Of a stretch of 64,000 nucleotides of DNA, positions 33,065-41,630 are shown one piece after another (positions within the stretch are counted from its first letter, which is position 1; every line of letters starts with the position of its first letter). The notes under the pieces were generated by a model that searched no databases, was not told the DNA's origin, and worked only from the letters and a program-made list of their open reading frames with translations. The position numbers and the translations under genes were made by a program. The DNA is from a virus, in the IMG/VR virus record IMGVR_UViG_3300037294_000405, positions 1 through 64,000 of that record; one strand, written 5' to 3'.

Positions 33065-33633
33065 TATTTACCAGCTTTGGTTTTTTCATGTTTAATAGCA
33101 AACGTATTACCCGTTTTTAATAAGTCACCTAATGTGGTGTTATGGTATTCAGCCATTTTATCGTCTGTTTTATCAAACATAATAATAGCAGCGTATTCTT
33201 CTTCATTAAAGACAATACCGTGAGATAAAGCGTAATAAAGACTACGTTCACTTACTCGCATAGACACTAAATCTTCATTGAAGTCATACATCTTACCTTG
33301 ATTCTTACGGTGCCATTCAGAGGCACATGGCGTGTATAGGTTGGCCTTACCTATTTGATGTAACAGACAAACCTTAAGCAAAGATGCTTGGTCTACTTGT
33401 TCAGATTCTGGTAAGACTTTGTTTATTAACACAGCATACTGTGCCACTCTTAATGAATGGTCAATAAGACCACCTTCAAAAGCGTTGTGTAATGATTCCA
33501 TGGTAGATGCTGGCGCTTTGATAAAAGCTTCACCTAAGAAGGTCATCAACTCATTGTTCATGAAACCTAATTTTGTTGCAGTATCAAAATATTTTTTTGT
33601 GTTAGCAACGATTTTTTCTTGTTCTAAAGACAT
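33064..33633 (-). CDS. HD-domain-like protein with an altered HD motif
   Basis: Matches the HD phosphohydrolase layout: [17 protein letters not shown] supplies the first His, [16 protein letters not shown] is where the paired His-Asp normally stands, and [10 protein letters not shown] gives a later His. The usual HD dyad reads HQ here, so the metal-binding Asp is missing. The protein is either inactive, repurposed as a binding protein, or uses another ligand. It is the first gene of a minus-strand operon led by a perfect host-type promoter and followed by dUTPase, so a role in nucleotide control soon after infection is suggested by context. Confidence 0.8.
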   Translation of the reverse strand: MSLEQEKIVANTKKYFDTATKLGFMNNELMTFLGEAFIKAPASTMESLHNAFEGGLIDHSLRVAQYAVLINKVLPESEQVDQASLLKVCLLHQIGKANLYTPCASEWHRKNQGKMYDFNEDLVSMRVSERSLYYALSHGIVFNEEEYAAIIMFDKTDDKMAEYHNTTLGDLLKTGNTFAIKHEKTKAGK

Positions 33634-33667
33634 TGTTTTTTTGTTTAAATGTGTTATATATTTTTTA

Positions 33668-33698
33668 CAAATATACGAACAAAAAACCTAAAAAACAA
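33668..33698 (-). promoter_or_regulatory. Host-type early promoter of the HD/dUTPase/IMPDH operon
   Basis: On the minus strand: TTG (complement of 33696-33698), exactly 20 nt, TATATTTG (complement of 33668-33675). A leader of about 30 nt precedes the ATG at 33633. Confidence 0.82.
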
Positions 33699-33709
33699 GT
33701 CTTTTAGTA

Positions 33710-34180
33710 TTATTTTTTAGGTTTTATTTCATATGTAGTTTTAGAAACTGTATCATCAACAATAACTTTTTCAACACCATTTTCAGTGATTACATTAATA
33801 GTACCACCAGAAACAACAATACCTTCTTCATTAAGTTTTTCTGTTTTTAAATCTTCAGAAATTTTTTCTTTAAGTTTTTTAATTTCAGCACCAAATCCTT
33901 TTCGTTGAATAGCTAATTGATTGTTTATGTGTGCTTGGTCGTTTGTTTTAGTTTCAACTCTATCCATTAAGTTTTTAATATAACTAGCATCAGCACCAAT
34001 ATTATCAATCGGTGATTTTAATTTAGTTATTACGTCATCAGATATTTCTGTGTTAAGTTTAGGGTTAAAATCTTCGATTAATAAACCCTTACCTTTTCTT
34101 ACTTCTGTTTGCTCTTCATCGCTAGTTAAGTATTCAGCTATAAAGTCAAATACTAATTTTAAATCGTTTTTTTTACTCAT
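33710..34180 (-). CDS. Unknown protein, 156 aa
   Basis: Charged, largely helical product (SPIDNIGADASYIKNLMDRV, EIKKLKEKISEDLKTEKLNE) with a C-terminal beta-like part VVSGGTINVITENGVEKVIV. No family is recognised. It starts 6 bp after the end of the GT4 gene and ends just before the early promoter of the HD operon. Possibly a virion or internal protein; nothing decides this. Confidence 0.65.
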   Translation of the reverse strand: MSKKNDLKLVFDFIAEYLTSDEEQTEVRKGKGLLIEDFNPKLNTEISDDVITKLKSPIDNIGADASYIKNLMDRVETKTNDQAHINNQLAIQRKGFGAEIKKLKEKISEDLKTEKLNEEGIVVSGGTINVITENGVEKVIVDDTVSKTTYEIKPKK

Positions 34181-34186
34181 GATTTG

Positions 34187-35425
34187 TTATTTTGTTATTT
34201 TGTTATTTAGTAAATTTAAGTATAAAGTTCTTCTTTGTTCGGTAACTTTATCCATAGAGTAGATGTCTTTAATTGTATTGTGAAGATTTTCTTGTAATGC
34301 TGTCACAACTTCTGGGTTTTGAATCAATTTTTTTATCGCTGAATACCAATCCTTATGGTTTTTATTTGAATCGACCAATACACTGTTGGCTGTCATGTCA
34401 AAACCACCACCATATTTGATTGTATTTTTTAAATCAATTTTATACGGCCCAAAGTTTTGCGCTATAATAGCTTTATGGTGAAAACCAGCTTCAATTACTT
34501 TTAATTGACTTTTAACTTTGTTAAATATGTTTTCTTCTAAAGGTGCTAGAGAAATATCAAATAAATTATAGTTTGAAGCATATGTAGAAATTGGTTTAGT
34601 CCAAACACGTCTATACGGTTCATTACTAATATTAGGGTACTCATCTAAAGTAAATTTCATTAAAAAATCTTTATACTCTGGACTAATCGTTTGATAGTTA
34701 TCAGTAAAAATCTGTTCATATTTATACCAAACACTTTCCAACGGTTTAATAGCTCTAGTTTTTTGTTCACCAGTAGTACTATCAATCATTGTATGCGTAC
34801 CTCTAGTGTCAAAACCACATAACACAAATTGTACTTTATCCAATAAACCATCTGCCCTTAAACGACCAACAACATTGTTAAGTATTTCTAAATCTTTTAA
34901 GTGTGAAGAACCACCTAACCAACCAATTCTAATTCTATCAGATTTTTCTAAGTTTGGTGTAAATTGTTTTTCTGTAGGGTCAATGGCGTTAGGTAAAACA
35001 AAAACATTTTTATTAATTTTTTTGATTTCGTCAGCAAATAAACTAGTAGTAGTTGTAATATTTTTAGCAACTTTAAGGTTGTTAAGTATTTTTTTATCGA
35101 TTTCATTATTTTTAATTAAATGATATGCTGGGTGGTGTGTACCTGGAGCCCAATAATCATCTAAATCCATAATAGAAACAATACCCAAGGAATTAAACTT
35201 TTCAATTAAAGATTCCATTTGTTCGTATGGTCCAAGCGTTCTATGATAATGAATGATATCGTATTGTTTTAACCAATCGTCATTGTTTAACTGTGGTTCG
35301 TAATCCACGTCAACATGGAATTCTGATGGGTATTTATTTTCTAATGCAATATGTGGGTTGGTACTTCTAAAATACGAAACACCTGTTCTATCGCTAGGCA
35401 CAACTAGCACTTTTAATTTTTTCAT
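34187..35425 (-). CDS. Glycosyltransferase, GT-B fold (GT4-like), 412 aa
   Basis: The N-terminal Rossmann half reads LKVLVVPSDRTGVSYFRST, a typical phage GT4 start, with DIIHYHRTLGPYEQMESL and SIMDLDDYWAPGTHHP. The C-terminal half has RIRIGWLGGSSHLKDLEIL and LFDISLAPLEENIFNKVKSQ, ending in KVIEAGFHHKAIIAQNFGPY, the donor-binding EX-rich region. No signal peptide. A -7-like element TATATTTG (complement of 35459-35466), lacking a good -33, lies 33 nt upstream, just beyond a terminator, so this gene probably begins a separate transcript. Confidence 0.85.
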   Translation of the reverse strand: MKKLKVLVVPSDRTGVSYFRSTNPHIALENKYPSEFHVDVDYEPQLNNDDWLKQYDIIHYHRTLGPYEQMESLIEKFNSLGIVSIMDLDDYWAPGTHHPAYHLIKNNEIDKKILNNLKVAKNITTTTSLFADEIKKINKNVFVLPNAIDPTEKQFTPNLEKSDRIRIGWLGGSSHLKDLEILNNVVGRLRADGLLDKVQFVLCGFDTRGTHTMIDSTTGEQKTRAIKPLESVWYKYEQIFTDNYQTISPEYKDFLMKFTLDEYPNISNEPYRRVWTKPISTYASNYNLFDISLAPLEENIFNKVKSQLKVIEAGFHHKAIIAQNFGPYKIDLKNTIKYGGGFDMTANSVLVDSNKNHKDWYSAIKKLIQNPEVVTALQENLHNTIKDIYSMDKVTEQRRTLYLNLLNNKITK

Positions 35426-35458
35426 GGATTTTCTTTTTTAAAACTTTTTATGAATACC

Positions 35459-35466
35459 CAAATATA
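35459..35466 (-). promoter_or_regulatory. Possible host-type promoter, -7 element only
   Basis: TATATTTG on the minus strand, upstream of the GT4 gene; the position 20 nt further up reads ATT instead of TTG. Confidence 0.4.
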
Positions 35467-35489
35467 GAACATTAAAAATATTAGTAAAT

Positions 35490-35517
35490 AAAAAAAGGCC
35501 CGTTTGGACCTTTTTTT
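35490..35517 (-). terminator. Terminator between the unknown-protein operon and the GT4 gene
   Basis: Stem AAAAAAAGG-C-CC / GG-A-CCTTTTTTT with one internal mismatch and loop GTTT, flanked by A and T runs. It ends the minus-strand operon starting near 38014. Confidence 0.8.
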
Positions 35518-35523
35518 TTGACA

Positions 35524-36114
35524 TTATTTCTTTTTTGTTGCGATTTTACCTTCTCTGATTAACAAGTTAATTGTTTTTTTGATTGTTTCTTCGGTTATAG
35601 TTTTATCATAAACTTGTTTGAAGAAAGTATTTATACCCTCATTAATCATTTCTTTTAATTCTGTTTTACTAATAGTAACCATTTCAGAATTTTGTTGTGG
35701 TTTTTGAATATTTTCATTAACCATTGGTTTAGGTTGTGTAGGTTTTTTAATTGGAGCACCTGTAATTCTAGAAATATCTTCAGCGGTAAACTTGGATGGT
35801 GGAGCGCTAAGTCTAGGTATTCTATTTTTAAGCATAGCTTCTTTTACGTTAGCTGGTAATTTAGAATTCATAACTTGTTCTTCAGTATAATCTTGAACAT
35901 TTGTTGGGTCGAAACTATTTTGTTGTGTTTCATAGTTTTCATAGATTGGTTCTCTTTCATCTTTTTCATCATAACCAGAGTCATAACTTTCTGCCATAAC
36001 ACTACCTCTTGATTCCTTAACTGGTTTTTCAGTTTCAACCTTGGACATTATTTGCCTAGATTTTGCTAATATCCCACTTAATTCAGATAAATTAACTGGT
36101 ACTGGTGTTTCCAT
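35524..36114 (-). CDS. Unknown protein, 196 aa
   Basis: Disordered-looking N-terminal half rich in Glu, Pro, Gln and Ser (residues 25-140), then a helical C-terminus (SKTELKEMINEGINTFFKQV, TIKKTINLLIREGKIATKKK). The EDISRITGAPI segment is a possible short interaction motif. No family recognised. It is the last gene before the terminator in a run of five small minus-strand genes; position suggests a head- or tail-associated protein. Confidence 0.65.
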   Translation of the reverse strand: METPVPVNLSELSGILAKSRQIMSKVETEKPVKESRGSVMAESYDSGYDEKDEREPIYENYETQQNSFDPTNVQDYTEEQVMNSKLPANVKEAMLKNRIPRLSAPPSKFTAEDISRITGAPIKKPTQPKPMVNENIQKPQQNSEMVTISKTELKEMINEGINTFFKQVYDKTITEETIKKTINLLIREGKIATKKK

Positions 36115-36128
36115 ATTTCTTCTTATTT

Positions 36129-36608
36129 TTATATTTCTTTATTTGTTGGTGCTTGACTAATATCGCTTCTTTGTCTAGTAAATGTATCTGGATTAACTTT
36201 TTTATTAACAACAGACATACTTCTATCACCTGTTTGATTATATGCTGGAATACCTGTATTAATATCGGATACTGGGTTTTGCCATTTCATATTTGTTGGA
36301 TACCAACCTTCAATTCTATCTAATCTAAATATTTTCCAAGCACCACTTTTTGGTGTTGTTTTAGAACCACCAAAAATTTGATAAGCCCTTATACAATCAT
36401 TACCCGCTTTAGTTTTAGCTAAATTGTAAACTTGAATATATCTTTTACTAGGTTCTTGACCTTCATAATCTCTATATAAAATGTTTACGTTATATTTACC
36501 ATCTATAGCAGCATTAACATCATTAACAGCTACACCCTCAGAAATAATCTGACGAGTTTTGTTAATTTCTTCTAATATAACTTCTTTAAATAGATTGTAA
36601 AGTTTCAT
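36129..36608 (-). CDS. WYL-like domain protein, 159 aa
   Basis: Residues about 30-105 resemble a WYL ligand-binding fold: AAIDGKYNVNILYRDYEGQE, KRYIQVYNLAKTKAGNDCIR, AYQIFGGSK and AWKIFRLDRIEGW, the order of strands and the closing (R/K)xFxLDRI being typical. There is no HTH domain in front, unlike bacterial WYL regulators, so it may sense a ligand or bind nucleic acid without being a repressor. The C-terminal 50 residues look disordered. The WYL reading is by pattern, with moderate certainty. Confidence 0.65.
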   Translation of the reverse strand: MKLYNLFKEVILEEINKTRQIISEGVAVNDVNAAIDGKYNVNILYRDYEGQEPSKRYIQVYNLAKTKAGNDCIRAYQIFGGSKTTPKSGAWKIFRLDRIEGWYPTNMKWQNPVSDINTGIPAYNQTGDRSMSVVNKKVNPDTFTRQRSDISQAPTNKEI

Positions 36609-36617
36609 TGTTTTTTT

Positions 36618-37076
36618 TTAAATAATTACTTGTCCTATATTAAGAGAGGTGTTTGGTAATGTGTAATCATCACCAGCAACTTGAGAAGGTCCATAACCCC
36701 AAGTAGCAGCGTTAAGTGTTACTTGTGAGTTTCTACCAGAACCATTAACACCCAAAGTACCATTGATGTCTTCAACGTTACCACCGTTATAGTTTGTTAT
36801 TGCCCCGTAAATACCTTGAGAAATACCGTCACCAGTACCTCTACCATTGTATGGTGATTGTAGGTCAGTGATAGCATTGGTGTTAGTAGCACCATATTTA
36901 TCATTTACGTTACCAGTTATTTGAGGGTTTTTGTAGGGTCCTTGGAAAGCGTATTTTCCAGTACCGATAGCTGATTGGTTGATTATGGCTAATCTACCAG
37001 AACCAGGGTATAATGTATTACCATTAATTGCATAAAATTCTAGCGGGGATTGCCCACCATTGTAAACTTGTGGCAT
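36618..37076 (-). CDS. Gly/Asn-rich protein, 152 aa, probable structural
   Basis: Low-charge product full of Gly, Asn, Tyr and Thr (PLEFYAINGNTLYPGSGRLA, GAITNYNGGNVEDINGTLG) with the look of beta-strand-and-turn surface proteins of virions. No known domain. It lies 9 bp from the WYL-like gene and 3 bp from the next one, within the same operon. A decoration or fibre-associated role is inferred from composition only. Confidence 0.6.
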   Translation of the reverse strand: MPQVYNGGQSPLEFYAINGNTLYPGSGRLAIINQSAIGTGKYAFQGPYKNPQITGNVNDKYGATNTNAITDLQSPYNGRGTGDGISQGIYGAITNYNGGNVEDINGTLGVNGSGRNSQVTLNAATWGYGPSQVAGDDYTLPNTSLNIGQVII

Positions 37077-37079
37077 GTT

Positions 37080-37520
37080 TTATAAGTTTTGTTTTTTGTT
37101 ATTATTCATGTATTCTATTAAATATCTGATTTCAGAAATTTCTTTTGTTATTCCCTCACTTAAAGCTTGAGAGTTATTTAATATTTTATGTTTTTCACCA
37201 CCATCATGGTTACTTTTTCTAGATACACTAGGTATATTAATATCAGTTGGTGATTTTTCATCTTGATACATATTGTTAGGGTTTGTATCTTTTTGAGTTT
37301 TTCTTCTGAACTCATCAGCTTTTTTAGGGACTTCAACAACTGTTTCGATTTCATTAAATCTAGCGTCACCACCTAATGTGTTATATTCAACACAATTTTT
37401 GGTGTTAAGACAAATTTCTTTTGCTGTTTTAAGTCTAGATAATTCCATAGCATATGCTTGGTGTTTTTTACCTTCTTCTTTACCAGTAGTTAAAACTTTG
37501 TCTTTTATATTGCTGTTCAT
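37080..37520 (-). CDS. Unknown charged protein, 146 aa
   Basis: Lys, Glu and Asn-rich protein with two cysteines (EICLNTKNCVEY) and a disordered middle (RRKTQKDTNPNNMYQDEKSP). The C-terminal helix is ITKEISEIRYLIEYMNNN. It overlaps no other gene and starts 2 bp after the 163-residue gene ends. Function not recognised. Confidence 0.6.
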   Translation of the reverse strand: MNSNIKDKVLTTGKEEGKKHQAYAMELSRLKTAKEICLNTKNCVEYNTLGGDARFNEIETVVEVPKKADEFRRKTQKDTNPNNMYQDEKSPTDINIPSVSRKSNHDGGEKHKILNNSQALSEGITKEISEIRYLIEYMNNNKKQNL

Positions 37521-37522
37521 CG

Positions 37523-38014
37523 TTAAATATTTTTTGGTTTGTTTTCATTTTTTTTACCATCCAATGCTTTTTTAATATCTTCAATTTGAGTATCGGTTAA
37601 ATCAATATCATTAATTGTGTCAATTATTTTAGCTAATTTTGGGTTATGGTTTTTATCAGTAACATCAGAATTTTTACTTTTTTTAACCAAATCTTCTATT
37701 TTTTCTTCTACTGTTTTCTTTTTTACAATGGTTTTTACATCATCTTCCCTTAAACCATAATTAACCGCCACACCACCAGTCCTAGAACCGCCAAAACTAT
37801 AAACAGCAAACCATGGAATGTTTTGTCTGTAACGACCAAATACCTTGTCTGTTGTTGTTGCCATACCTTTTTCGTAATCAGAATTATCATTGTATGGTTT
37901 TTCAATTGGTCCAGTTTCTATTTCACTGTCATTAGTGACATTTCTATCACTTCCATCAGAAAAAATATCACCGCCAACTGATTCAGTCAATTGTTTCTTT
38001 TTAAATGTTGCCAT
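37523..38014 (-). CDS. Unknown protein, 163 aa
   Basis: First gene of the minus-strand operon, directly downstream of a consensus late motif. A compact aromatic-rich centre (GRYRQNIPWFAVYSFGGSRT) is flanked by an acidic N-terminal linker and a Lys/Asp-rich C-terminal helix pair (KIIDTINDIDLTDTQIEDIK). No family recognised. Divergent from the fibre gene at 38077, with which it shares a 62-bp promoter region. Confidence 0.65.
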   Translation of the reverse strand: MATFKKKQLTESVGGDIFSDGSDRNVTNDSEIETGPIEKPYNDNSDYEKGMATTTDKVFGRYRQNIPWFAVYSFGGSRTGGVAVNYGLREDDVKTIVKKKTVEEKIEDLVKKSKNSDVTDKNHNPKLAKIIDTINDIDLTDTQIEDIKKALDGKKNENKPKNI

Positions 38015-38023
38015 AAATTATTG

Positions 38024-38038
38024 TTTTATTATAAATAT
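38024..38038 (-). promoter_or_regulatory. Late promoter motif, consensus copy (minus)
   Basis: ATATTTATAATAAAA on the minus strand, 9 bp before the ATG at 38014; paired head-to-head with the plus-strand copy at 38053. Confidence 0.7.
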
Positions 38039-38052
38039 ATTCAAAAAGTAGA

Positions 38053-38067
38053 ATATTTATAATAAAA
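38053..38067 (+). promoter_or_regulatory. Late promoter motif, consensus copy (plus)
   Basis: ATATTTATAATAAAA 9 bp before the ATG at 38077. Confidence 0.7.
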
Positions 38068-38076
38068 CCTATAAAT

Positions 38077-39894
38077 ATGGCATTTAGAACAAAATTAGAT
38101 TTTTCTAACAATAGACAAGTTAAACAAGACATAGAAACAACTACTGTTTTATCTGGTGCGACTAATTTTGGTGTACCGTTTGGTAATCTACCAACAGGTC
38201 CAAACCTTTTAACTAGTGGTGTAACTCAAAATTATTTTGTTTTGAGTGATTTTTCTGGGAATAATACAACAACAAATTTTACGTGGGGTGACCCTATTAT
38301 GGTCTTAGGTGAACCATATTTATCTGCAATAACACCCACTAATTCGGCAACAACTCAAACAATCGACCCCGTTTTTTATTCTGAAACAACAACTGTAATT
38401 GATGGAAATTTAGTAAATTTAACATACACTGGTTTTTCATACGATGTAGATGTTTTAACTATGGATGATTTAGGTGGTGGAAATTATAGTGGTACGGTAC
38501 AAACTAACGACTTATTTTATTTATCAGCTGGGACTTTAGATTTTACTGGAAGAACAATATGGGCTGACGTGTCTGGTATTACAAGAACCGATAGATTAAT
38601 TGTTACAAATAACCCACAAGTAGGTTATGTATTGACATGCATCGACTCTGAAGGCATGGTTGGGTTTTTACCTAGTTCTGGTGGTACTAGTGGGTTAACA
38701 CCAAGTATTTGGGTGGCTGGAACTGGTATTTCTTCAGCAGTATTGAGTGGGTCTGGTGGTTTTGCTAGTGGAGATTATTCTGTTGTTGAGGGTTATTATA
38801 GTTCAGCTTCTGGTTTTAGTAGTCATGCTGAAGGTGCTACTACTGTTGCGTCTGGTGCTTATTCACATAGTGAGGGTAAGGATACATTTGCGACTGGTAA
38901 TAGTAGCCATGCTGAAGGTGATAGTGTAACAGCGATTGGTGTGGGAAGTCATGCTGAAGGTAATGGAACACAAGCTAATGGTGACGCATCACATGCTGAG
39001 GGGGTTGGAACGATAGCTAGTGGTAATGCATCACATGCTGAAGGTAGTGCAACACAGGCTAACGGTATTGCTTCATTTGCTGGTGGTACTAAGACCATAG
39101 CAAATGGTAACACATCTTTTGTTTATGGTTCTGGTTCGACAACTAACGCTGATTATACTATTGTTTTAGGTAACGGTATTACTGGTTCAACAACAAACAC
39201 AACATACGTTGATTATTTAAACATTAAGCGAATACTATCAACAGCATCAGTTAATGATGTTAGAGTTGATGCCAATGGTAATCTTACTACCAATACTTCA
39301 GATGAACGACTTAAAGAAAACATAACACCATTGACTGGTGCGTTGGCTAAAATAAAAGCTCTTCAAGGAGTTACCTATCAATGGAAAGATAGAAAAGCTG
39401 GAACTGATGCTGTCAAATTAGGTTTTATAGCACAACAAGTAGAAATCGTTGAACCTTTATTGGTGTTTACAAATAAAGATGAAGATGGTTATAAAGGATT
39501 ACATATTGATGGTGTGATACCTTTGTTAGTTGAGGCAATTAAAGAGATAACTTCTGGGGTAGCATCTAATCAATTTTTAGAAACACAAACAATATTAGCT
39601 GAAGATAATAATATTGATTTGAATTATAATGGTACAGCGGAAACAGGGGTTGATGGTGGAATCAGAGTTTTACACGCAAAAGGTAGTGATTTATCAGCTG
39701 ATTTAGTTACAGATTCAGAAGGTAACTGGACCACAAATAATGATTTTAAACCTAACACATTAACAATACCACAATACACACCAACTTCATCTAGTGATAT
39801 GTTTGGAACATTAGGTAACATCGCTAGAGATGAGGATTACGTATATGTTAAAACAAGTACTGGGTGGAAACGTGCTAACTTAGAAAGCTTTTAA
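38077..39894 (+). CDS. Trimeric tail fibre/adhesin with YadA-like repeats and S74 chaperone domain
   Basis: Receptor-binding or fibre protein. Residues about 1-215 are a beta-rich N-terminal part. Residues about 225-355 are 14-residue repeats built on SHAEGxxTxAxGxA, the left-handed beta-roll of trimeric autotransporter heads. Residues about 405-490 are a peptidase S74 intramolecular chaperone (TSDERLKENITPL, then KLGFIAQQVE and PLLVEAIKE). In S74 fibres the chaperone usually ends the chain and cuts itself off at the Ser before DERLKEN. Here about 110 further residues follow, ending DEDYVYVKTSTGWKRANLES, a common fibre tip motif, so a cut would release chaperone plus tip together. The next gene starts after 2 bp. 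Confidence 0.88.
   Translation: MAFRTKLDFSNNRQVKQDIETTTVLSGATNFGVPFGNLPTGPNLLTSGVTQNYFVLSDFSGNNTTTNFTWGDPIMVLGEPYLSAITPTNSATTQTIDPVFYSETTTVIDGNLVNLTYTGFSYDVDVLTMDDLGGGNYSGTVQTNDLFYLSAGTLDFTGRTIWADVSGITRTDRLIVTNNPQVGYVLTCIDSEGMVGFLPSSGGTSGLTPSIWVAGTGISSAVLSGSGGFASGDYSVVEGYYSSASGFSSHAEGATTVASGAYSHSEGKDTFATGNSSHAEGDSVTAIGVGSHAEGNGTQANGDASHAEGVGTIASGNASHAEGSATQANGIASFAGGTKTIANGNTSFVYGSGSTTNADYTIVLGNGITGSTTNTTYVDYLNIKRILSTASVNDVRVDANGNLTTNTSDERLKENITPLTGALAKIKALQGVTYQWKDRKAGTDAVKLGFIAQQVEIVEPLLVFTNKDEDGYKGLHIDGVIPLLVEAIKEITSGVASNQFLETQTILAEDNNIDLNYNGTAETGVDGGIRVLHAKGSDLSADLVTDSEGNWTTNNDFKPNTLTIPQYTPTSSSDMFGTLGNIARDEDYVYVKTSTGWKRANLESF
38755..39135 (+). repeat. In-frame 42-bp repeats encoding YadA-like head
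   Basis: About eight units of 14 codons around SHAEG, with GGT-rich turn codons and GCATCACATGCTGAGG-like cores. Such repeats can expand or contract by recombination and change fibre length. Confidence 0.85.
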
Positions 39895-39896
39895 CG

Positions 39897-41630
39897 ATGG
39901 GAAATATTAAAAATTTTAACTTTAACAAACTAGACCTAAAATTGTCCAATAGCGATTATTGGGACTTTTATTTGGCCAATGATTCCCAAGATGAAATAAA
40001 TTATGGTGGTTTAGATTCTAATGGCTGTTTAGCTGTATGGTATGATTTTAATGACCCTTTGATATATCAAAATAGTATTGGTATAGAAACCATTGTTAGT
40101 TTAGCAGCTTGGGATGGAGCGGTTAATAGTGGTTATACTTTCCCCACATTTGGTTTAACTGGTTTAGATAATGGTAAGTTAAGATATGTTAAATCGTTTG
40201 GCGATGAGTCTAATATTGGTTTATTAGATATTTTAAATACAACTAACTTAACAATACCAGCTAATGATTTTAGATTAAAATTAAATTTAGTTAGTGGTTC
40301 AACCAACCAATTTGTTTACCCTATCGAGTTGGTTAATGACACTACCCCTATTGGTACTAGATTAAGACTAAGTGGTGGTTTTTATCAAGGTTTTTATAAA
40401 ATAGATGGTTCAACATATGAAGTATTACCTACTAGGACTAAGAAAGCGTGGGTTGCTGATTTTTGGTTAAATAAAACAGAAATATCGCATACTGGCACTA
40501 CTTTAAATGACTTATACCCTAACAATAAGGGTTTTTTCTTTTACATGGGTACTAGAGCGGAAAATAAATTTTGGAATATTTTTGATGGAAATAATACAGG
40601 CTGCACAATAAATTGCACATCTGATACAGGTTGTACTGATACGATAACAAATTTTTGTACAACAATTAAAGAAACAACTATTGATATTTTAGATGAACCA
40701 TCTAGTATTATGGTGCCTTTAAGTCCCCCACAAATAAAAATTGAAAAAATCACAAACCAATTTTTGATTTATGGTAGAGCTGATGATAATTATAAGTGCA
40801 ACAAATGTGGTTCGGGTAGAGACAACCGACCATTTGGTCGTGAAACAGTTTGTTCTTATAGTGGTGGTGGTATTTTTGTTAGTAGTTTAGAAACAAAAAA
40901 AACAGATTATACTAACCCATTTTTGGTTTATGGTAGAGCAAAAGATAACCAAACATGTACTGGTTGTGGTAATAGAACTAGTGATGGTTATGGTCGTGAA
41001 ACAGTTTGTTCTTATAGTGGTGATAGCGAACCTAAATATGAAGTAGATAAAGATGTAGACATAATTGATAACGCTGTTGGTTTTAGAATTAAAGACGATG
41101 GTAGTATTGGTTATAGAAGCTTAAAATTGACTGGTCAGTGTAGTGACGATATTTATGTTACTGGTGTTACAATAGATGAACATTATTCACCAGCTGGTAT
41201 TGTAAAAGATGATGAATGGAGTAAAATAAGTATACGTTTTGTTGCAAATGAAACGTATACTGAACAAGAATTAATATGTAAAAATAGAAGAAAAGGGCGT
41301 TTAATGATTTATGTTAATTGTAGATTAAAAGTCGTTTTTGATAATTTTGAAGAGTTTATAGCTAAAAGATTAGACGAATATTACGCCAAACAAATTGGCG
41401 TACCGTTTAATCTAAGTATTGGAGGTGGTTCACAAGGATTGCTAGAAAACATGACTTTTGATGGGCAAGATATTAATGATTTAGGTTTAAACATAGAGAG
41501 AAATTTTGCTGGTACTTTTATCGGTGAAATATCAGAGTTTAAGTTTAACATTTGTGATATAACTTTTAACGATATAGATATCAGTTGTAAAGTAGATGGT
41601 GGGAAATATGGTTTACCAAGCAATAGATAG
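39897..41630 (+). CDS. Virion adhesin/fibre-associated protein with Cys-rich repeats; ends at TAG with an open extension
   Basis: Product of 577 residues. The N-terminal half (CLAVWYDFNDPLIYQNSIG, KKAWVADFWLNKTEISHTGT) and the C-terminal part (KGRLMIYVNCRLKVVFDNFE, GTFIGEISEFKFN) look like a split LamG/concanavalin-type beta sandwich. In between, a motif of about 37 residues occurs twice (near 40760 and 40919): FL(I/V)YGRAxDN, CxxCG, then GRETVCSYSG, which could bind metal or form disulfides. The frame stops at TAG (41628-41630), but the same frame continues for 21 sensible codons (LETDLTIFGDGDNQFYIIDK...) to a TAA at 41694, so readthrough or a recent amber mutation is possible. Confidence 0.8.
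   Translation: MGNIKNFNFNKLDLKLSNSDYWDFYLANDSQDEINYGGLDSNGCLAVWYDFNDPLIYQNSIGIETIVSLAAWDGAVNSGYTFPTFGLTGLDNGKLRYVKSFGDESNIGLLDILNTTNLTIPANDFRLKLNLVSGSTNQFVYPIELVNDTTPIGTRLRLSGGFYQGFYKIDGSTYEVLPTRTKKAWVADFWLNKTEISHTGTTLNDLYPNNKGFFFYMGTRAENKFWNIFDGNNTGCTINCTSDTGCTDTITNFCTTIKETTIDILDEPSSIMVPLSPPQIKIEKITNQFLIYGRADDNYKCNKCGSGRDNRPFGRETVCSYSGGGIFVSSLETKKTDYTNPFLVYGRAKDNQTCTGCGNRTSDGYGRETVCSYSGDSEPKYEVDKDVDIIDNAVGFRIKDDGSIGYRSLKLTGQCSDDIYVTGVTIDEHYSPAGIVKDDEWSKISIRFVANETYTEQELICKNRRKGRLMIYVNCRLKVVFDNFEEFIAKRLDEYYAKQIGVPFNLSIGGGSQGLLENMTFDGQDINDLGLNIERNFAGTFIGEISEFKFNICDITFNDIDISCKVDGGKYGLPSNR
40760..41020 (+). repeat. Duplicated Cys-rich segment inside the adhesin gene
   Basis: Two copies, about 40760-40866 and 40919-41020, encode FLxYGRAxDN...CxxCG...GRETVCSYSG. 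The DNA is similar enough (GGTCGTGAAACAGTTTGTTC shared) to show a tandem duplication. Confidence 0.8.

Noticed and set aside
38755-39135. CRISPR-like array
   Set aside because: Regular 42-bp period is in frame and encodes a known 14-residue beta-roll; no spacers.
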